In this document: one piece after another, positions 1-10,430 of the stretch
Layout: the number at the start of each line of letters is the position of its first letter
How positions within the stretch are numbered: position 1 is the first letter of the stretch
DNA from: Penium margaritaceum
Taxonomy: Eukaryota > Streptophyta > Zygnematophyceae > Desmidiales > Peniaceae
NCBI GenBank assembly: GCA_023375785.1
Contig: SZWC01007335.1
Span: 87,206 to 122,519 of the forward strand
DNA length: 35,314 nt
Direction of reading: 5' to 3'
Made by a program: the position numbers and the translations under genes
The notes under the pieces: generated by a model
Database searches by the model: none
What the model was told of the DNA's origin: nothing
The model's input: the letters and a program-made list of their open reading frames with translations, nothing else

Positions 1-1246
1 AGTTGCACCCTAGTTGCACCCTAATTGTGCCCTTGTTGCCCTCTAGTTGCGCCCTAGTTGCGCCCTAGTTGCGCCCTACTTGCACCCTAGTTGCCCTCAT
101 TTGCGCCCTAATTGCGCCCTAGTTGCACCCTAGTTATGCCCTAGTTGCGCCCTAGTTGCGGCCTAGTTGCGCCCTAGTCACGTCCCAGTCGCGCCCTAGT
201 CGCGCCCTAGTTGCGCCCTATTTGCACACTAGTTGTACCCTAGTTGCGCCCTAGTTGCGCCCTAGTTACGCCCTACGTGTGCGCTAGGTGCGTCCTAGTT
301 GCGCCCTTGTTGCGCCCTAGTTGTCCCCTAGTCGCGCCCTTGTTGCGCCCGGGCACCCTACTTGCACCCTAGTTGCGCCCTACTTGCATCCTAGTTGCAC
401 GCTAGTTACGCACTAGTTGCATCCTAAGTGCGCCCTTCTTGCGCCCTTGTTGCGCCCTACTTGGGCCCTTCTACACCTACTTGCGCCCTAGTTGCGCCTC
501 TGTTACGCACTAGTTACGCCCTAGTTGTCCCCTAGTTGCGCCCTAGTTGCCTCATACTTGCGCCCTAGTTGCGCCTTAGTTACGCCCTAGTTGCATTCAA
601 CTTGTACACTAGTTGCACCATAGCTTTGCCCTAGTTGCACCCTAGTTGTGCTCTAGTTGCACCCTAGTTGCGCCCTAGTTGCGCCCTAGTGGCACCCTAG
701 TTGCGTACTAGTTACGCCCTGGGTGCGCTCTTGTTGCGACCTTGTTGCGCCCTCGTTGCGTCCTCGTTGCGCCCTAGTTGCGCCCTAGTTGGGCCCTGGT
801 TGTGCCCCACTTGCGCCGTAGTTGACCCCTACTTGTGTCCTACTTGCACCCTACTTGTGCCGTAGTTGCACCTTAGTTGCGCCCTATTTGCGCCCTAGTT
901 GTGCCCTGGTTGTGCCCTAGTTGCGCCCTAGTTGCACCCTAGTTGTGCCCTACTTGCGCCCTTGTTGCGCCCTAGTTGCGTCCTAGTTATGCCGTACTTG
1001 TGCCGTAGTTACGTCATAGTTGCGCCCTAGTTTCGCCCTACTTGTGCGCTAGTTGTGCCTTGTTTGCGCCATAGTTGTGCCGAACTTGCGCACTTGTTGC
1101 ACCCTAGTTGCCCCCTAGTTGCGCCCTAGTTGCGCTCTAGTTGCGCTCTAGTTGCACCCTACTTGCGCCCACGTTGTGCCTACGTTGCGCCCTAGTTGCG
1201 CCCAACTTGCAAACTAGTTGCACCCTAGTTGCGCCCTGGTTACACC
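1..1246 (+). repeat. Satellite A, first block (11-bp minisatellite)
   Basis: Tandem array of an 11-bp unit, consensus CTAGTTGCGCC, reaching the left edge of the window. Units vary by substitution, most often TTGTGCC or TTGCACC in place of TTGCGCC, and CTACTTG in place of CTAGTTG. Because every unit carries CTAG and 11 is not a multiple of 3, all six frames meet a TAG roughly every 33 bases, so no gene can be encoded. A stretch of rare variants at about 245-330 (including ACGTGTGCGCTAGGTGCG) recurs near 7675-7750, so this block is related by segmental copying to the next A block. The function is unknown; it is structural repeat DNA. Confidence 0.95.
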
Positions 1247-2260
1247 GCTCTGTAAGAACTCTGGCACAACTCTGGCACAACTCTGGAACAACTCTGGCAC
1301 AACTCTGGCACAACTCTGGCAGAACTCTGGCACAACTATGGCACAACTCTGGCACGACTCTGGCACGACTCGGGCATGACTCTGGCACAACTCTGGCACA
1401 ACTCTGGCACAACTCTCGTACAACTCTGGCAGACCTCTGGCACAACTTTGGCACAATTCTGGCACAACTCTGGCACAACTCGGGCATAACTCTGGCACAA
1501 CTCTGGCAGAACTCTGCCACAACTCTGGCACAACTCTGGCAGCACTCTGGCATAACTCTGGCACGTCTCTGGCACAACTCTGGCATAACTCTGGCAGAAC
1601 TCTGGCACAACTCTGGCACAAGTCTGGCACGACTCTGGCACAACTCGGGCATAACTCTGGCACAACTCTGGCAGAACTCTGCCACAACTCTGGCACAACT
1701 CTGGCAGCACTCTGGCATAACTCTGGCACGTCTCTGGCACAACTCTGGCATAACTCTGGCAGAACTCTGGCACAACTCTGGCACAAGTCTGGCACGACTC
1801 TGGCACAACTCGGGCATAACTCTGGCACAACTCTGGCAGAACTCTGCCACAACTCTGGCACAACTCTGGCAGCACTCTGGCATAACTCTGGCACGTCTCT
1901 GGCACAACTCTGGCATAACTCTGGCAGAACTCTGGCACAACTCTGGCACAAGTCTGGCACGACTCTGGCACAACTCGGGCATAACTCTGGCACAACTCTG
2001 GCAGAACTCTGCCACAACTCTGGCACAACTCTGGCAGAACTCTGGCACAACTCTGGCACAACGTTGGCACAACTCTGGCACAACTCTGGCACAACTCTGG
2101 CACAAATCTGGCACAACTCTGGCACAACTCTGGCACAAGTCTGGCACAAATCTGGTACAACTCTGGCACAACTCTGGCACAAGTCTGGCACGACTCTGGC
2201 ACAACTCTGGCACAACTCTGGCACAACTCTAGCACAACCCTGGAACAACTCTGGCACTTT
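1247..2260 (+). repeat. Satellite B, first block (11-bp unit, inverted relative of A)
   Basis: About 1 kb of tandem 11-bp units CTGGCACAACT sits inside satellite A. The left junction is abrupt (after GGTTACACCGCTCTGTAAG) and the right junction is at GGCACTTTTCCCTAGTTG, after which satellite A resumes in its usual orientation. The reverse complement of the B unit (AGTTGTGCCAG) matches the A unit (AGTTGCGCCCT) at 8 of 11 positions, and at 9 of 11 for the common TTGTGCC variant of A. The block looks like an inverted insertion of a sister family. It is open in all six frames, so the ORFs of about 300-360 codons on both strands are artefacts of composition. Confidence 0.93.
1481..2037 (+). repeat. 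165-bp higher-order repeat in satellite B (about 3.4 copies)
   Basis: The marker CGGGCATAACTCTGG occurs at 1481, 1646, 1811 and 1976, each exactly 165 bp apart, which is 15 units of 11 bp. The three full copies share the same internal variants (a GCCACAACT unit, a GCAGCACT unit, a GGCACGTCT unit). The fourth copy stops matching near 2037, where GCAGAACT replaces GCAGCACT. Such a pattern arises by unequal exchange of multi-unit blocks. Confidence 0.92.
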
Positions 2261-2690
2261 TCCCTAGTTGCACCGTAGTTGCGCCCTGGTTGGACCCTGG
2301 TTGCGCACTAGTTGCGCCCTAGTTGTGCCCTAGTTGCGCCCTAGTTGCGCCCTAGTTGCACCCTAGTTCCGACCTAGTTGCGTCCTAGTGTCCTAGTTGT
2401 GCCCTAGTTGTGCCCTAGTTGCACCTTAGTTGCACCCTAGTTGCGTCCCAGTTGCGCCCTAGTTGCTCCCTAGTTGCGCCCTAGTTACACCCTAGTTGCG
2501 CCCTAGTTGCGCCCTAGTTGTGTCCTAGTTGCACCATAGTTGCGCCTTATTTGTGCCCTAGTTGCGCCCTAGTTCCGCCCTACTTGCGCCCTAGTTGCGC
2601 CCTAGTTGCGCCTTAGGTGCCCACGAGTTGCACCCTGCTTGCGCCTCACTTGCGCCCTACTTGCGCCCCAGTTGCGCTTCAGTTGGGCAC

Positions 2691-5600
2691 TAGCTACGCC
2701 CTAGTTGTACCCTAGTTGCGCCCTAGTTGTGTCCTACTTGTGCTCTACTTGCGCCCTAGTTGCGCCTTAGTTGCGCCCTAGTTGCGCCCTAGTTGCGCCT
2801 TAGCTGCGCCCTACTTGCGCCCTAGTTGCGCCCTAGTTGTGCCCTAGTTACACCCTAGTTATGCCCTAGTTGCGTCCTAGTTACGCCCTAGTTGCGCCAT
2901 AGTTGCGTCCTAGTCGCGTCCTAGTTGCGCCCAAGTTGCGCCCTAGTTGCGCCCTAGTTGCACCCTATTTGCGCCCTTGTTGCACCCTACTTGCGCCCTA
3001 CTGGCACCCTACTTGCGCCCTAGTTGTGCCTTAGTTGGGCACCAGCTATGCCCTAGTTGTACCCTAGTTGCGCGCTACTTGCGTCCTACTTGTGCCCTAC
3101 TTGCGCGCTAGTTGCGCCTTTGTAGCGCCTTAGTTGGGCCCAACTTGCGCACTAGTTGTACCCTAGTTGCGCCCTGGTTGCGCCCTAGTTGTGCCCTACT
3201 TGCCCTCTAGTTGCGCCCTAGTTGCACCCTACTTGCGCCCTACTTGCGCCCTAGTTGCGCCCTAGTTGCGCTCTAGTTGCGCCATACTTGCACCCTAGTT
3301 GCGCCTTAGTTGCGCCCTAGTTGCGCCCAACTTACACACTAGTTACACCCTAGTTACGCCCTAGTTGCGCCCCATGTGCGCCTTTGTTGCGCCCTAGTTG
3401 TACCCTAGTTGCGCCATACTTGCGCCCTACTTGCATCCTATTTACACCCTAGTTCCGCCCTAATTGCGCCCTTCTTACGCACTAGGTGCGTCCTAGTTGC
3501 GCCCTAGTTGCACCCTAGTTTGGTCCTTCTTACACCCTTGTTACACCAAACTTACACCCTACTGGCGCCCTACTTGCACCCTAGTTGCGCCTCAGTTGGG
3601 CACTAGCTACATCCTAGTTGTGCCCTGGTTGCGTCCTAGTTGAGTCTTACTTGCGCCCTACTTGCACCCTAGTTGCACCCTAGTTGCACCATACTTGCAC
3701 CCTAGTTGCGCCCTAGTTGCGCCCTGAGTGTGCGCCCTAGTTGCGCACAAGTTACACCCTACTTGCGCCCTACTTGTACCCTACTTTCGCCATAGTTGCG
3801 CCTCAGTTGGAAAATAGCTACGCCCTTGATGTACCCTAGTTGCGCCCTATTTGCGTCCTACTTGTGTCCTACTTGCGCCCTAGTTGCGCCTTAGTTTCGC
3901 CCTAGTTGCGTCCTAGCTGCACCCCAAGTGCGCCCTAGTTGCGCCCTAGTTGCGCCCTAGTTGTGCCCTAGTTGCGCCCTAGTTGCGCCCTCATTGCGTC
4001 CTAGTTGCGCCCTAATTGCGCCTTAGTTGCACCCTAGTTGCACCCTAGTTCCGCCCAAGTCGCACCCTAGTCGCGCACTAGTCGTGCTCTAGTCGCGCCA
4101 CAGTCGCACCCTAGTTGCGCCCTAGTTGCGCCCTAGTTGTACCCTAGTTGTGCCTTAGCTGCACCCTAGTTGTGCCCTTGTTGTGCCCTCGTTCTGCCCT
4201 CGCTGCGCCCTTGTTGTGCCCTTGTTGCGCTCAAGTTACGCCCTAGTTGCGCCCTTGTTACGCCCTAGTTGTGCCCACTTGTGCCGTAGGTACGCACTGC
4301 TTGCGCCCTGCTTGCGCCCTACTTGCGCCCTGCTTGCGCTCTAGTTCCACCCTTGTTGTGCCCTAGTTGCGCCCTAGTGAAGCCCTAGTTGCGCCCTAGT
4401 TGCGCCCTAGATGCGCCCTAGTTGCACCCTAGTTGTGCCCTAGTTGCTCCCTAGTTGCGCCCTGGTTGCGCCCTAGTTGCGCCCTCGTTGCACCCTAGTC
4501 GCGCCATAGTCACGACCTAGTTGCGCCCTAATTTCGCACTAGTTGCGCTCTAGTTGCACCCTATTTGCGCCCTTATTGTACCCTACTTGCGTCCTACTGG
4601 AACATTATTGCGCCCTGGTTGTGCCTTAGTTGGGCACTAGCTACGCCCTAGTTGTCCCTAATTGCGCCCTAGTTGCGTCCTACTTCTGCCATATTTGCGC
4701 GCCAGTTGCGCCTTAGTTGCGCCTTAGTTGTGCCCAGCTTGCACACTAGTTCCACCCTAGTTGCGCCCTAGTTGTGCCCTAGTTGTGCCCTAGTTGCGCC
4801 CTAGTTGCGCCCTAGTTGTGCCACGGTTGCGCCCTAGCTGCACCCTAGTTCTGCCCTAGTTGCGCCCTAGTTGCGACCTAGTTGCGTCCTAGTTGTGTCC
4901 TAGTTATGCCCTAGCTGTACCGTAGTAGCACCCTAGATGCACCTTAGTTACACCCTAGTTGCGCCCTAGTTGCACCCTAGTTGCACCCTAGTTGCGCCCT
5001 TGTTGTGCCCTCGTCGCGTCCTAGTTGCACCCTTGTTACGCCCTTGTTGCGCCCTAGTTACGTCCTAGTTGCGCCCTAGTCGTACCCTAGTTGCACCCTA
5101 CTTGCGTCCTAGTTGTGTCCTAGTTGTGCCCTAGTTGCGCTCTAGTTGCGCCCTAGTTGCGCCCTAGTTGCTCCCTAGTTGGGCCCTAGTTGCACCTTAG
5201 TTGTGCCCTAGTTGCACCCTACTTGCGTCGTACTTGCGCTCTAGTTGTGCCCTAGTAGCGCCATACTTGCACCCTAGTCGCGTGCTAGTTGCGCCCTAGT
5301 TGCACCCTGGTTGCGCCATTCTTGTGCCCTTTTACCTCCATACTTACGCCCTACTAGCGTCCTACTTGCGTCCTAGTTGCGCCTTAGTTGGGCACTAGCT
5401 ATGTCCTAGTTGTGCACTTGTTGCATCCTAGTTGCGTCTTACTTGCACTTTACTTGCGCCCTAGTTGCGCCCTAGTTGCGTCCTAGTTGCGCCATAGTTG
5501 CGTCCTAGTTGTGTCCTAGTTGCACCCTAGTTGCGCCCTAGTTGCGCCCTAGTTGCGTCCCAGTTCCGCCCTAGTTGCGCCATAGTTGCGCCCTTGTTGC

Positions 5601-8600
5601 ACACTAGTTGTACCCTACTTGCGCCCTACTTGCGCCCTACTTCCATCCTAGTTGTACCCCAGTTGGACACTAGCTACGCCCTAGTTGTACCCCAGTGTAC
5701 CTTTGTTGCGTCCTACTTTTGCCCTACTTGCGCCCTAGTTGTACCTCAGTTGCGCCCTAGTTGCGCCCTAGTTGCGCCTTAGTTGCGTCCTAGATGCCGT
5801 CTAGTTGCGCTCTTGTTGCACCCTAGTTGCGCCCTACTTATGGCCTAGTTGTGTCCTAGTTGCGTCCTAGTTGCGCCCTAGTTGCGCCCTAGTTGCACCC
5901 TAGTTGCACCCTAGTCGCGCCCTTAGTTGCGCCCTAGTTGCGCCCTAGTTGCACCCTATTTGCGCCCTCGTTGAACCCTATTTGCGCCCTTCTTGCACCC
6001 TATTTGCGTCCTACTGGCAGTCTACTTGCGCCCTATTTGTGCCTTAGTTGGGCATTGGCTACGCCCTAGTTGTACCCTAGTTGCGCGCTAATTGCGTCCT
6101 ACTTGTGCCCTACTTGCGTGCTAGTTGCGCCTTAGTAGCGACGTAGTTGCACCCAACTTGCGCACTAGTTGCACCCTAGTTGCGTCCTATGTGCATCCTA
6201 GCTGTGCCATCCTTGCGCTCTAGTTGCACCCTAGTTGCACCCTACCTGCGCCCTAGTTGCGCCCCAGTTGCGCCCTAGCTGCAGGCTAGTTGCGCTCTAG
6301 TTGCGCCCGACTTGCGCCCTAGTTGCGCCTTAGTTGCACCCTATTTTTAACCAACTTGCACACTAGTTGCACCCTAGTTGCGCCCTAGTTGCACCCTAGT
6401 TGCGCCCTAGTTGTACCCTAGTTGCGCCATAGTTGTGCCCTACTTGCGCCCTACTTGCACCCTCGTTGCGCCCTAGTTGCGCCCTACTTGTGCCCTAGGT
6501 GCGTCATAGTTGCGCCATTGTTGTACCCTAGTTGCGCCCTTCTTGCGCCCTTATTACACCAAACTTACACCCTACTGGCTTCCTACTTGCGCCCTAGGTG
6601 CGCCTTAGTTGGACATTAGCTACGCCCTAGTTGCCCCTAGTTACGCTCTGATTGCGCCCTAGTTGCACCCTAGCTGCGCATTAGCTGCGTCCTAGTTGCG
6701 CCCTAGTTGCGCCCAAGTCGCGCCCTAGTCGCGCCCTAGTCGCGCCCTAGTCGCGTCCTAGTCGTGTCCTAGTTGTGCCTTAGTTGCGCCCTAGTTGCAC
6801 GCTAGTTGCGCCCTAGTTGCGCCCTAGTTGCGTTCTAGTTGTGCCCTAGGTGCGTCCTAGTTGTGCCATAGTTGCACCCTAGTTGCGTCCTAGTTGCGCC
6901 CTAGATGTGCCCTAGTTACGCCCTACTTCTGCCCTAGTTACGCCGTAGTTGCGCCCTAGTTGCGCACTAGTTGCGCCCTAGTTGCGCCCTAGTTGCGCCC
7001 TACTTGAGCCCTACTCTCGCCCTAGATGTCCCTCAGTTGGGCACTAGCTACGCCCTAGTTGTACCCTAGTTGCGCCCTAGCTACGTCCTACTTGTGTCCT
7101 ACTTGCGCCCTAGTTGCACCTTAGTTGCGCCTTAGTTGCACCTTAGTTGCTCCTTAGGTGCACCCTATTTGCGCCCAAGTTGTGCCCTAGTTGCGCCGTA
7201 GCTGCACCCTAGTTGCACCCCAGTTGCGCCCTAGTTGCGCCCTAGTTGCGCCCTAGTTATATTCCAATTGCGTCCTTGTTGCACCCTTATTACCCCGTCG
7301 TCGCGCCCTCGTTGCGCCCTTGTTGCGCCCTCGCTGCACTCAAGTTGCGCCCTAGTTGCGCCCTTGGTACGCCCTAATTGTGCCCCACTTGTGTTGTAGT
7401 TGCGCCCTACTTGCAGCCCAACTTGCACCCTACTTGCGCCCTAGTTGCACCTTGTTGCGCCCTAGTTGCGCCCTAGTTGCGCCCTAGTTGGCCCTAGTTG
7501 CGTCCTAATTGCGCCCTAGTTGCGCCCTATTTGCGCCCTAATTGCACCCTAGTTGCACCCTAGTTGCACCGTAGTTGCGCCCTAGTTGCCCACTAGTTGC
7601 GCCCTAGTTGCACCCTAGTTGCGCCCTTGTTGCACCCTAGTTGCGCCCTAGTTGCACCCTAGTTGCGCCCTAGTTGCGCCCTAGTTGCGCCCTAGTTACG
7701 CCCTACGTGTGCGCTAGGTGCGTCCTAGTTGCGCCCTTGTTGCGCCCTAGTTGCGCCCTAGTTGTGCCCTAGTTGCGCCCTAATTGCGCCCTAGTTGTGC
7801 CCTATTTGCCCCCTAATTGCACCCTAGTTGCACCCTAGTTGCACCGTAGTTGCGCCCTAGTTGCCCACTAGTTGCGCCCTAGTTGCACCCTAGTTGCGCC
7901 CTTGTTGCACCCTAGTTGCGCCCTAGTTGCACCCTAGTTGCGCCCTAGTTGCGTCCTAGTCGCGCCCTAGTCACGACCTAGTTGCGCCCTAATTGTACCC
8001 TAGTTGCTCTCTAGTTGCATCCTATTTGCACCCTTCTTGCACCCTACTTGCGCTCTACTGGCAACCTTCTTAGGCCCTAGTTGTGCCTTAGTTAGGCACT
8101 AGCTAAGCCCTACTTGTGCCCTAATTGCGCCCTAGTTGCGTCCTATTTGTGGTATACTTGCGCGCTAGTTGCGCCTTAGTTGCACCTTAGTTGTGCCCAA
8201 CTTGCACACTAGTTGCACCCTAGTTTTGCCCTAGTTGCGCCCTAGTTGTGCCCTAGTTGCGCCCTAGTTGCGCCCTGGTTGCGCCCCGGTTGCAACCTAG
8301 CTGCACCCCAGTTGCGCCCTAGTTGCGCCCTAGTTGCGACCTAGTTGCGTCCTAGTTGTGTCCTAGATGTGCCCTAGTTGCACCTTAGTTGCACCCTAGA
8401 TGCGCCTTAGTTACACCCTAGTTGCGCCCTAGTTGCACCCTAGTTGCGCCCTAGTTGCGCCCTTGTTGCGTCCTCATCGCACCCTAGTTGCGCCCTCCTT
8501 GCGCCCTTGTTGCGCCCTAGTTGCGTCCTAGTTGCGCCCTAGTTGCACCCTAGTTGCGCCCTAGTGGCGTCCTAGTTGCATCCTAGTTGTGCCCTAGTTG

Positions 8601-8859
8601 CGCTCTAGTTGCGCCCTAGTTGCGCCCTAGTTGCGTCCTAGTTTCGCCCTAGTTGCGCCTTAGATGTGGCCTAGTTGCACCCTACTTGCGCCCTACTTGA
8701 GCCCTAGTTGCGCCCTAGTTGCGCCATACTTGCGCCCTAGTCGCGTCCTATTCGCGCCCTAGTTCCACCCTGGTTACGCCCTTCTTATGCCCTTATTCAC
8801 CCATACTTACGCCCTACTAGCGCCCTACTTGTGCCCTAGTTGCGCCTTAGTTGGGCACT
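2691..8859 (+). repeat. Kilobase-scale higher-order repeat in satellite A, copies 1 and 2
   Basis: Two successive blocks carry the same ordered series of six marker units: 2691, 3043, 3604, 3815, 4638, 5396, and 5671, 6056, 6617, 7045, 8100, 8859. Intervals are 352/561/211/823/758 in the first and 385/561/428/1055/759 in the second. Neighbouring rare variants also correspond: an ACCAAACTTACACCCTACTGG run before the third marker in both, clusters of CTCGTTG variants near 4160-4250 and 7290-7350, and CCATACTTACGCCCTACTAGCG before the last marker. A third copy lies at 13405-16110. The boundaries are approximate because only the markers were measured. Confidence 0.75.
7542..7953 (+). repeat. 275-bp tandem duplication inside satellite A
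   Basis: The rare variant string GCACCGTAGTTGCGCC, followed by a TTGCCCACTAG unit, occurs at 7566 and again at 7841, an offset of 275 bp (25 units). Identity extends over roughly 140-150 bp on each side of the offset, from about 7542 and about 7817. This is a recent local duplication within the older array. Confidence 0.8.
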
Positions 8860-8938
8860 AGCTACGTCCTTGTTGTGCCCCACTCCATGTAGACTTCGAC
8901 TTTCGACTTGCTGGGGTCAAGGCGGAGTCGGAACGTCG

Positions 8939-8962
8939 GTCCACGTCGACGTCCACGTCGAC
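8939..8962 (+). repeat. Left subterminal GTCCACGTCGAC tandem pair
   Basis: Two perfect adjacent copies of the 12-mer GTCCACGTCGAC, preceded by further GTCGG motifs. An inverted, one-mismatch copy lies near the other end of the island at 12789-12800. hAT transposases are known to bind short subterminal repeats, so this is a candidate binding region. That role is inferred only from position and orientation. Confidence 0.5.
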
Positions 8963-9270
8963 TCGTCGTGACCGCCTTGCAAAACCAGAAATCCCGGACA
9001 GGGCCGGTTCAAGACTTACCGAGAGCACCAGCCTTATTTGCACGAATGTCGGCGACATTCCAACGATAAACCTGGTCCGCATGCCACCAAAATGCACAGC
9101 TACACATGGTATCGGATGAGAAACAACGTGTTCTACGCATGCTTATTGGTTGCTTTCTTCAAGCACCCAATCGGCATGCTGGACATCGACTCATCGGGCT
9201 CCAGCCAGGCATGGAATCCATGCCGGGCTGGGAAGGCAGACGTTTTCTACAGCAACCTGCGCATCGACCT

Positions 9271-9298
9271 CCCCCCCCCCCCCCCCCCCCCCCCCCCC
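9271..9298 (+). repeat. Poly-C tract, 28 bases
   Basis: An uninterrupted run of 28 C upstream of the transposase start. It causes the proline-rich and glycine-rich spurious ORFs seen on the two strands around 9106-9559. The length should be treated as uncertain because homopolymers of this size are poorly sequenced. Confidence 0.9.
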
Positions 9299-9458
9299 TG
9301 CCCCCTGCCTACTCTTTGGTGTAGTCCAGGTGCAATGTTTCGACTCATTCAGCAAGCCCGTCCCCATATGTACAGTGTAGACTCTCATTTTGTTCCACTC
9401 TTTCCGCACTGCCTTGGGGCAGTGCCACAGGCTCTGTCGCCAGCCAAGCCTTTTCACC

Positions 9459-10022
9459 ATGGCTGGCGGCACCAAGTCTGCAACGTGTGCACAGGCAGCC
9501 GCCAGCACCACAAGTCTCCCCGTACTAACAGGCGACTTCCTCACCCGCGCTCTGAGCAAGTTCTTCCATCCTGTACCTACGGCTGGCGGCTATCCTGGTT
9601 TCTACTACAATGGCTGCGATGCCACTTTCTCTGGTGGTGCTGACCGCATCCGAGGCCACTTCGGGTCACCGATCCCGAACATTACCAAATGTACGGTGGC
9701 ACCTCCTGCTGCCCGTGCCATCCTTGGCCTTCCCCCTCCTCCCCTGCCAAACAAATCATTCACCGGTGCTGATGAGAAGCTGCTTAAAGGTCAGGGAGCT
9801 CTATGGGGCACTAATGCCAATCCTCTGAACTGGGTCAAGATGACCGAGCAGAGGAAGCGGGAGGAGATGCGGGCAGCAGCAGGCGTTGCAGAGACAGCAG
9901 CACAAGTAGATGCGGAGCATAGCCAGGTTGTAGGCTCAGAGGGTACCTCTCGGACCCCGCTTGCTGCTCCAAATTTGCTCACTACCCCCCTGTCTGCTGC
10001 AAGTCTCAACTCCACGAAGTAG
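9459..10022 (+). pseudogene. hAT transposase, N-terminal part with BED-like zinc finger (ends at in-frame TAG)
   Basis: Open frame of 187 codons. I choose the ATG at 9459 because it sits in a strong eukaryotic start context (CACCATGG) and begins just ahead of the recognisable domain; the frame is open further upstream but shows no domain there. A BED-type finger signature lies at about residues 49-78: C53, then an F-S-G-G-x-x-R-I-x-x-H stretch with H67, and C78. The first cysteine of the usual CxxC pair is missing (Tyr50), so the finger may be impaired. A charged linker with E-Q-R-K-R-E-E follows. The frame stops at TAG (10020-10022), but the next transposase segment continues in exactly the same frame 6 bases later. 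The TAG is therefore most simply a nonsense mutation inside one gene. Confidence 0.75.
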
Positions 10023-10430
10023 ACACTCATGAGTGACCACCTTGCCAACACGTACAATAGCCGGTGCCAGAAGACCATCGTCAAAGTCATGGCCAAAGCT
10101 GCTCCGCCGATATCCTTCGGCCGGGAGCGGGTCGTTCTCGAGCTCGTGGAGGATGCCAGGCGCACAAACCCGAGCTTCAGGCTGCCGAGCAAGGACAGGG
10201 TCACCGAGGTCATCTTACCGCAGCTGGACAAGGAGCTAGAGGAGATGGAAGCACCTCTCCGCGATGGCTGGGAGATATTTGGCGTGATTCTGGGCGTGGA
10301 TGAATGGTCTGATATTCAGATTGGCCCCATCTATTCCGCCATGGCCACCAACGCTGAAGGGGAGGCCCACCTCTTCTCTCGCGATGCCAGTGGGTTGGTG
10401 AGGTGCAAATCACGTGGCCGCAGTCATTGA
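10023..10430 (+). pseudogene. hAT transposase, DUF659-like segment (ends by frameshift)
   Basis: Same frame as the upstream BED part; the first ATG is at 10029, giving 133 codons. The sequence matches the start of the DUF659/RNase-H-like core of plant hAT-related transposases: an acidic helix rich in leucine and glutamate, then G-W-E-I-F-G-V and V-D-E-W-S-D (the Asp codon at 10299 lies where this family carries its first catalytic aspartate), then a strand ending in D-A-S-G. After that the frame runs into unrelated residues and a TGA at 10428-10430. Homology resumes in the next frame from about 10405, so a one-base-type frameshift lies between about 10396 and 10410. Confidence 0.75.

Larger units (their letters stand above)
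2261..8881 (+). repeat. Satellite A, second block
   Basis: About 6.6 kb of the 11-bp CTAGTTGCGCC family with no unrelated sequence inside. A distinctive variant run, TTGGGCACTAGCTACGCC, recurs at irregular long intervals (TAGCT-equivalent positions 2691, 3043, 3604, 3815, 4638, 5396, 5671, 6056, 6617, 7045, 8100, 8859). Many intervals are exact multiples of 11 (352, 561, 275, 385, 561, 759), so insertions or deletions that break the 11-bp phase are rare. The short ORFs found here (for example at 5531-5782 and 6422-6619) are chance gaps where several units lost CTAG. The block ends where the hAT-bearing island begins. Confidence 0.95.

Noticed and set aside
1137..2257. ORFs of about 300-360 codons on both strands with 11-residue repeats
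   Set aside because: The 11-bp unit has no stop in any of six frames, so long ORFs are inevitable; there is no start context, domain or composition independent of the repeat.
8999..9013. CAGGGCCGGTTCAAG as a hAT terminal inverted repeat
   Set aside because: It resembles hAT termini, but no matching inverse copy was found near 12400-12870 and it lies more than 100 bp inside the island.
9106..9559. Proline-rich plus-strand and glycine-rich minus-strand ORFs
   Set aside because: Created by the 28-base poly-C run; no supporting domain on either strand.
10398..10423. GT...AG micro-intron that might explain the transposase frame change
   Set aside because: At 26 bases it is too short for a spliceosomal intron and lacks a branch-point region; a frameshift is simpler.
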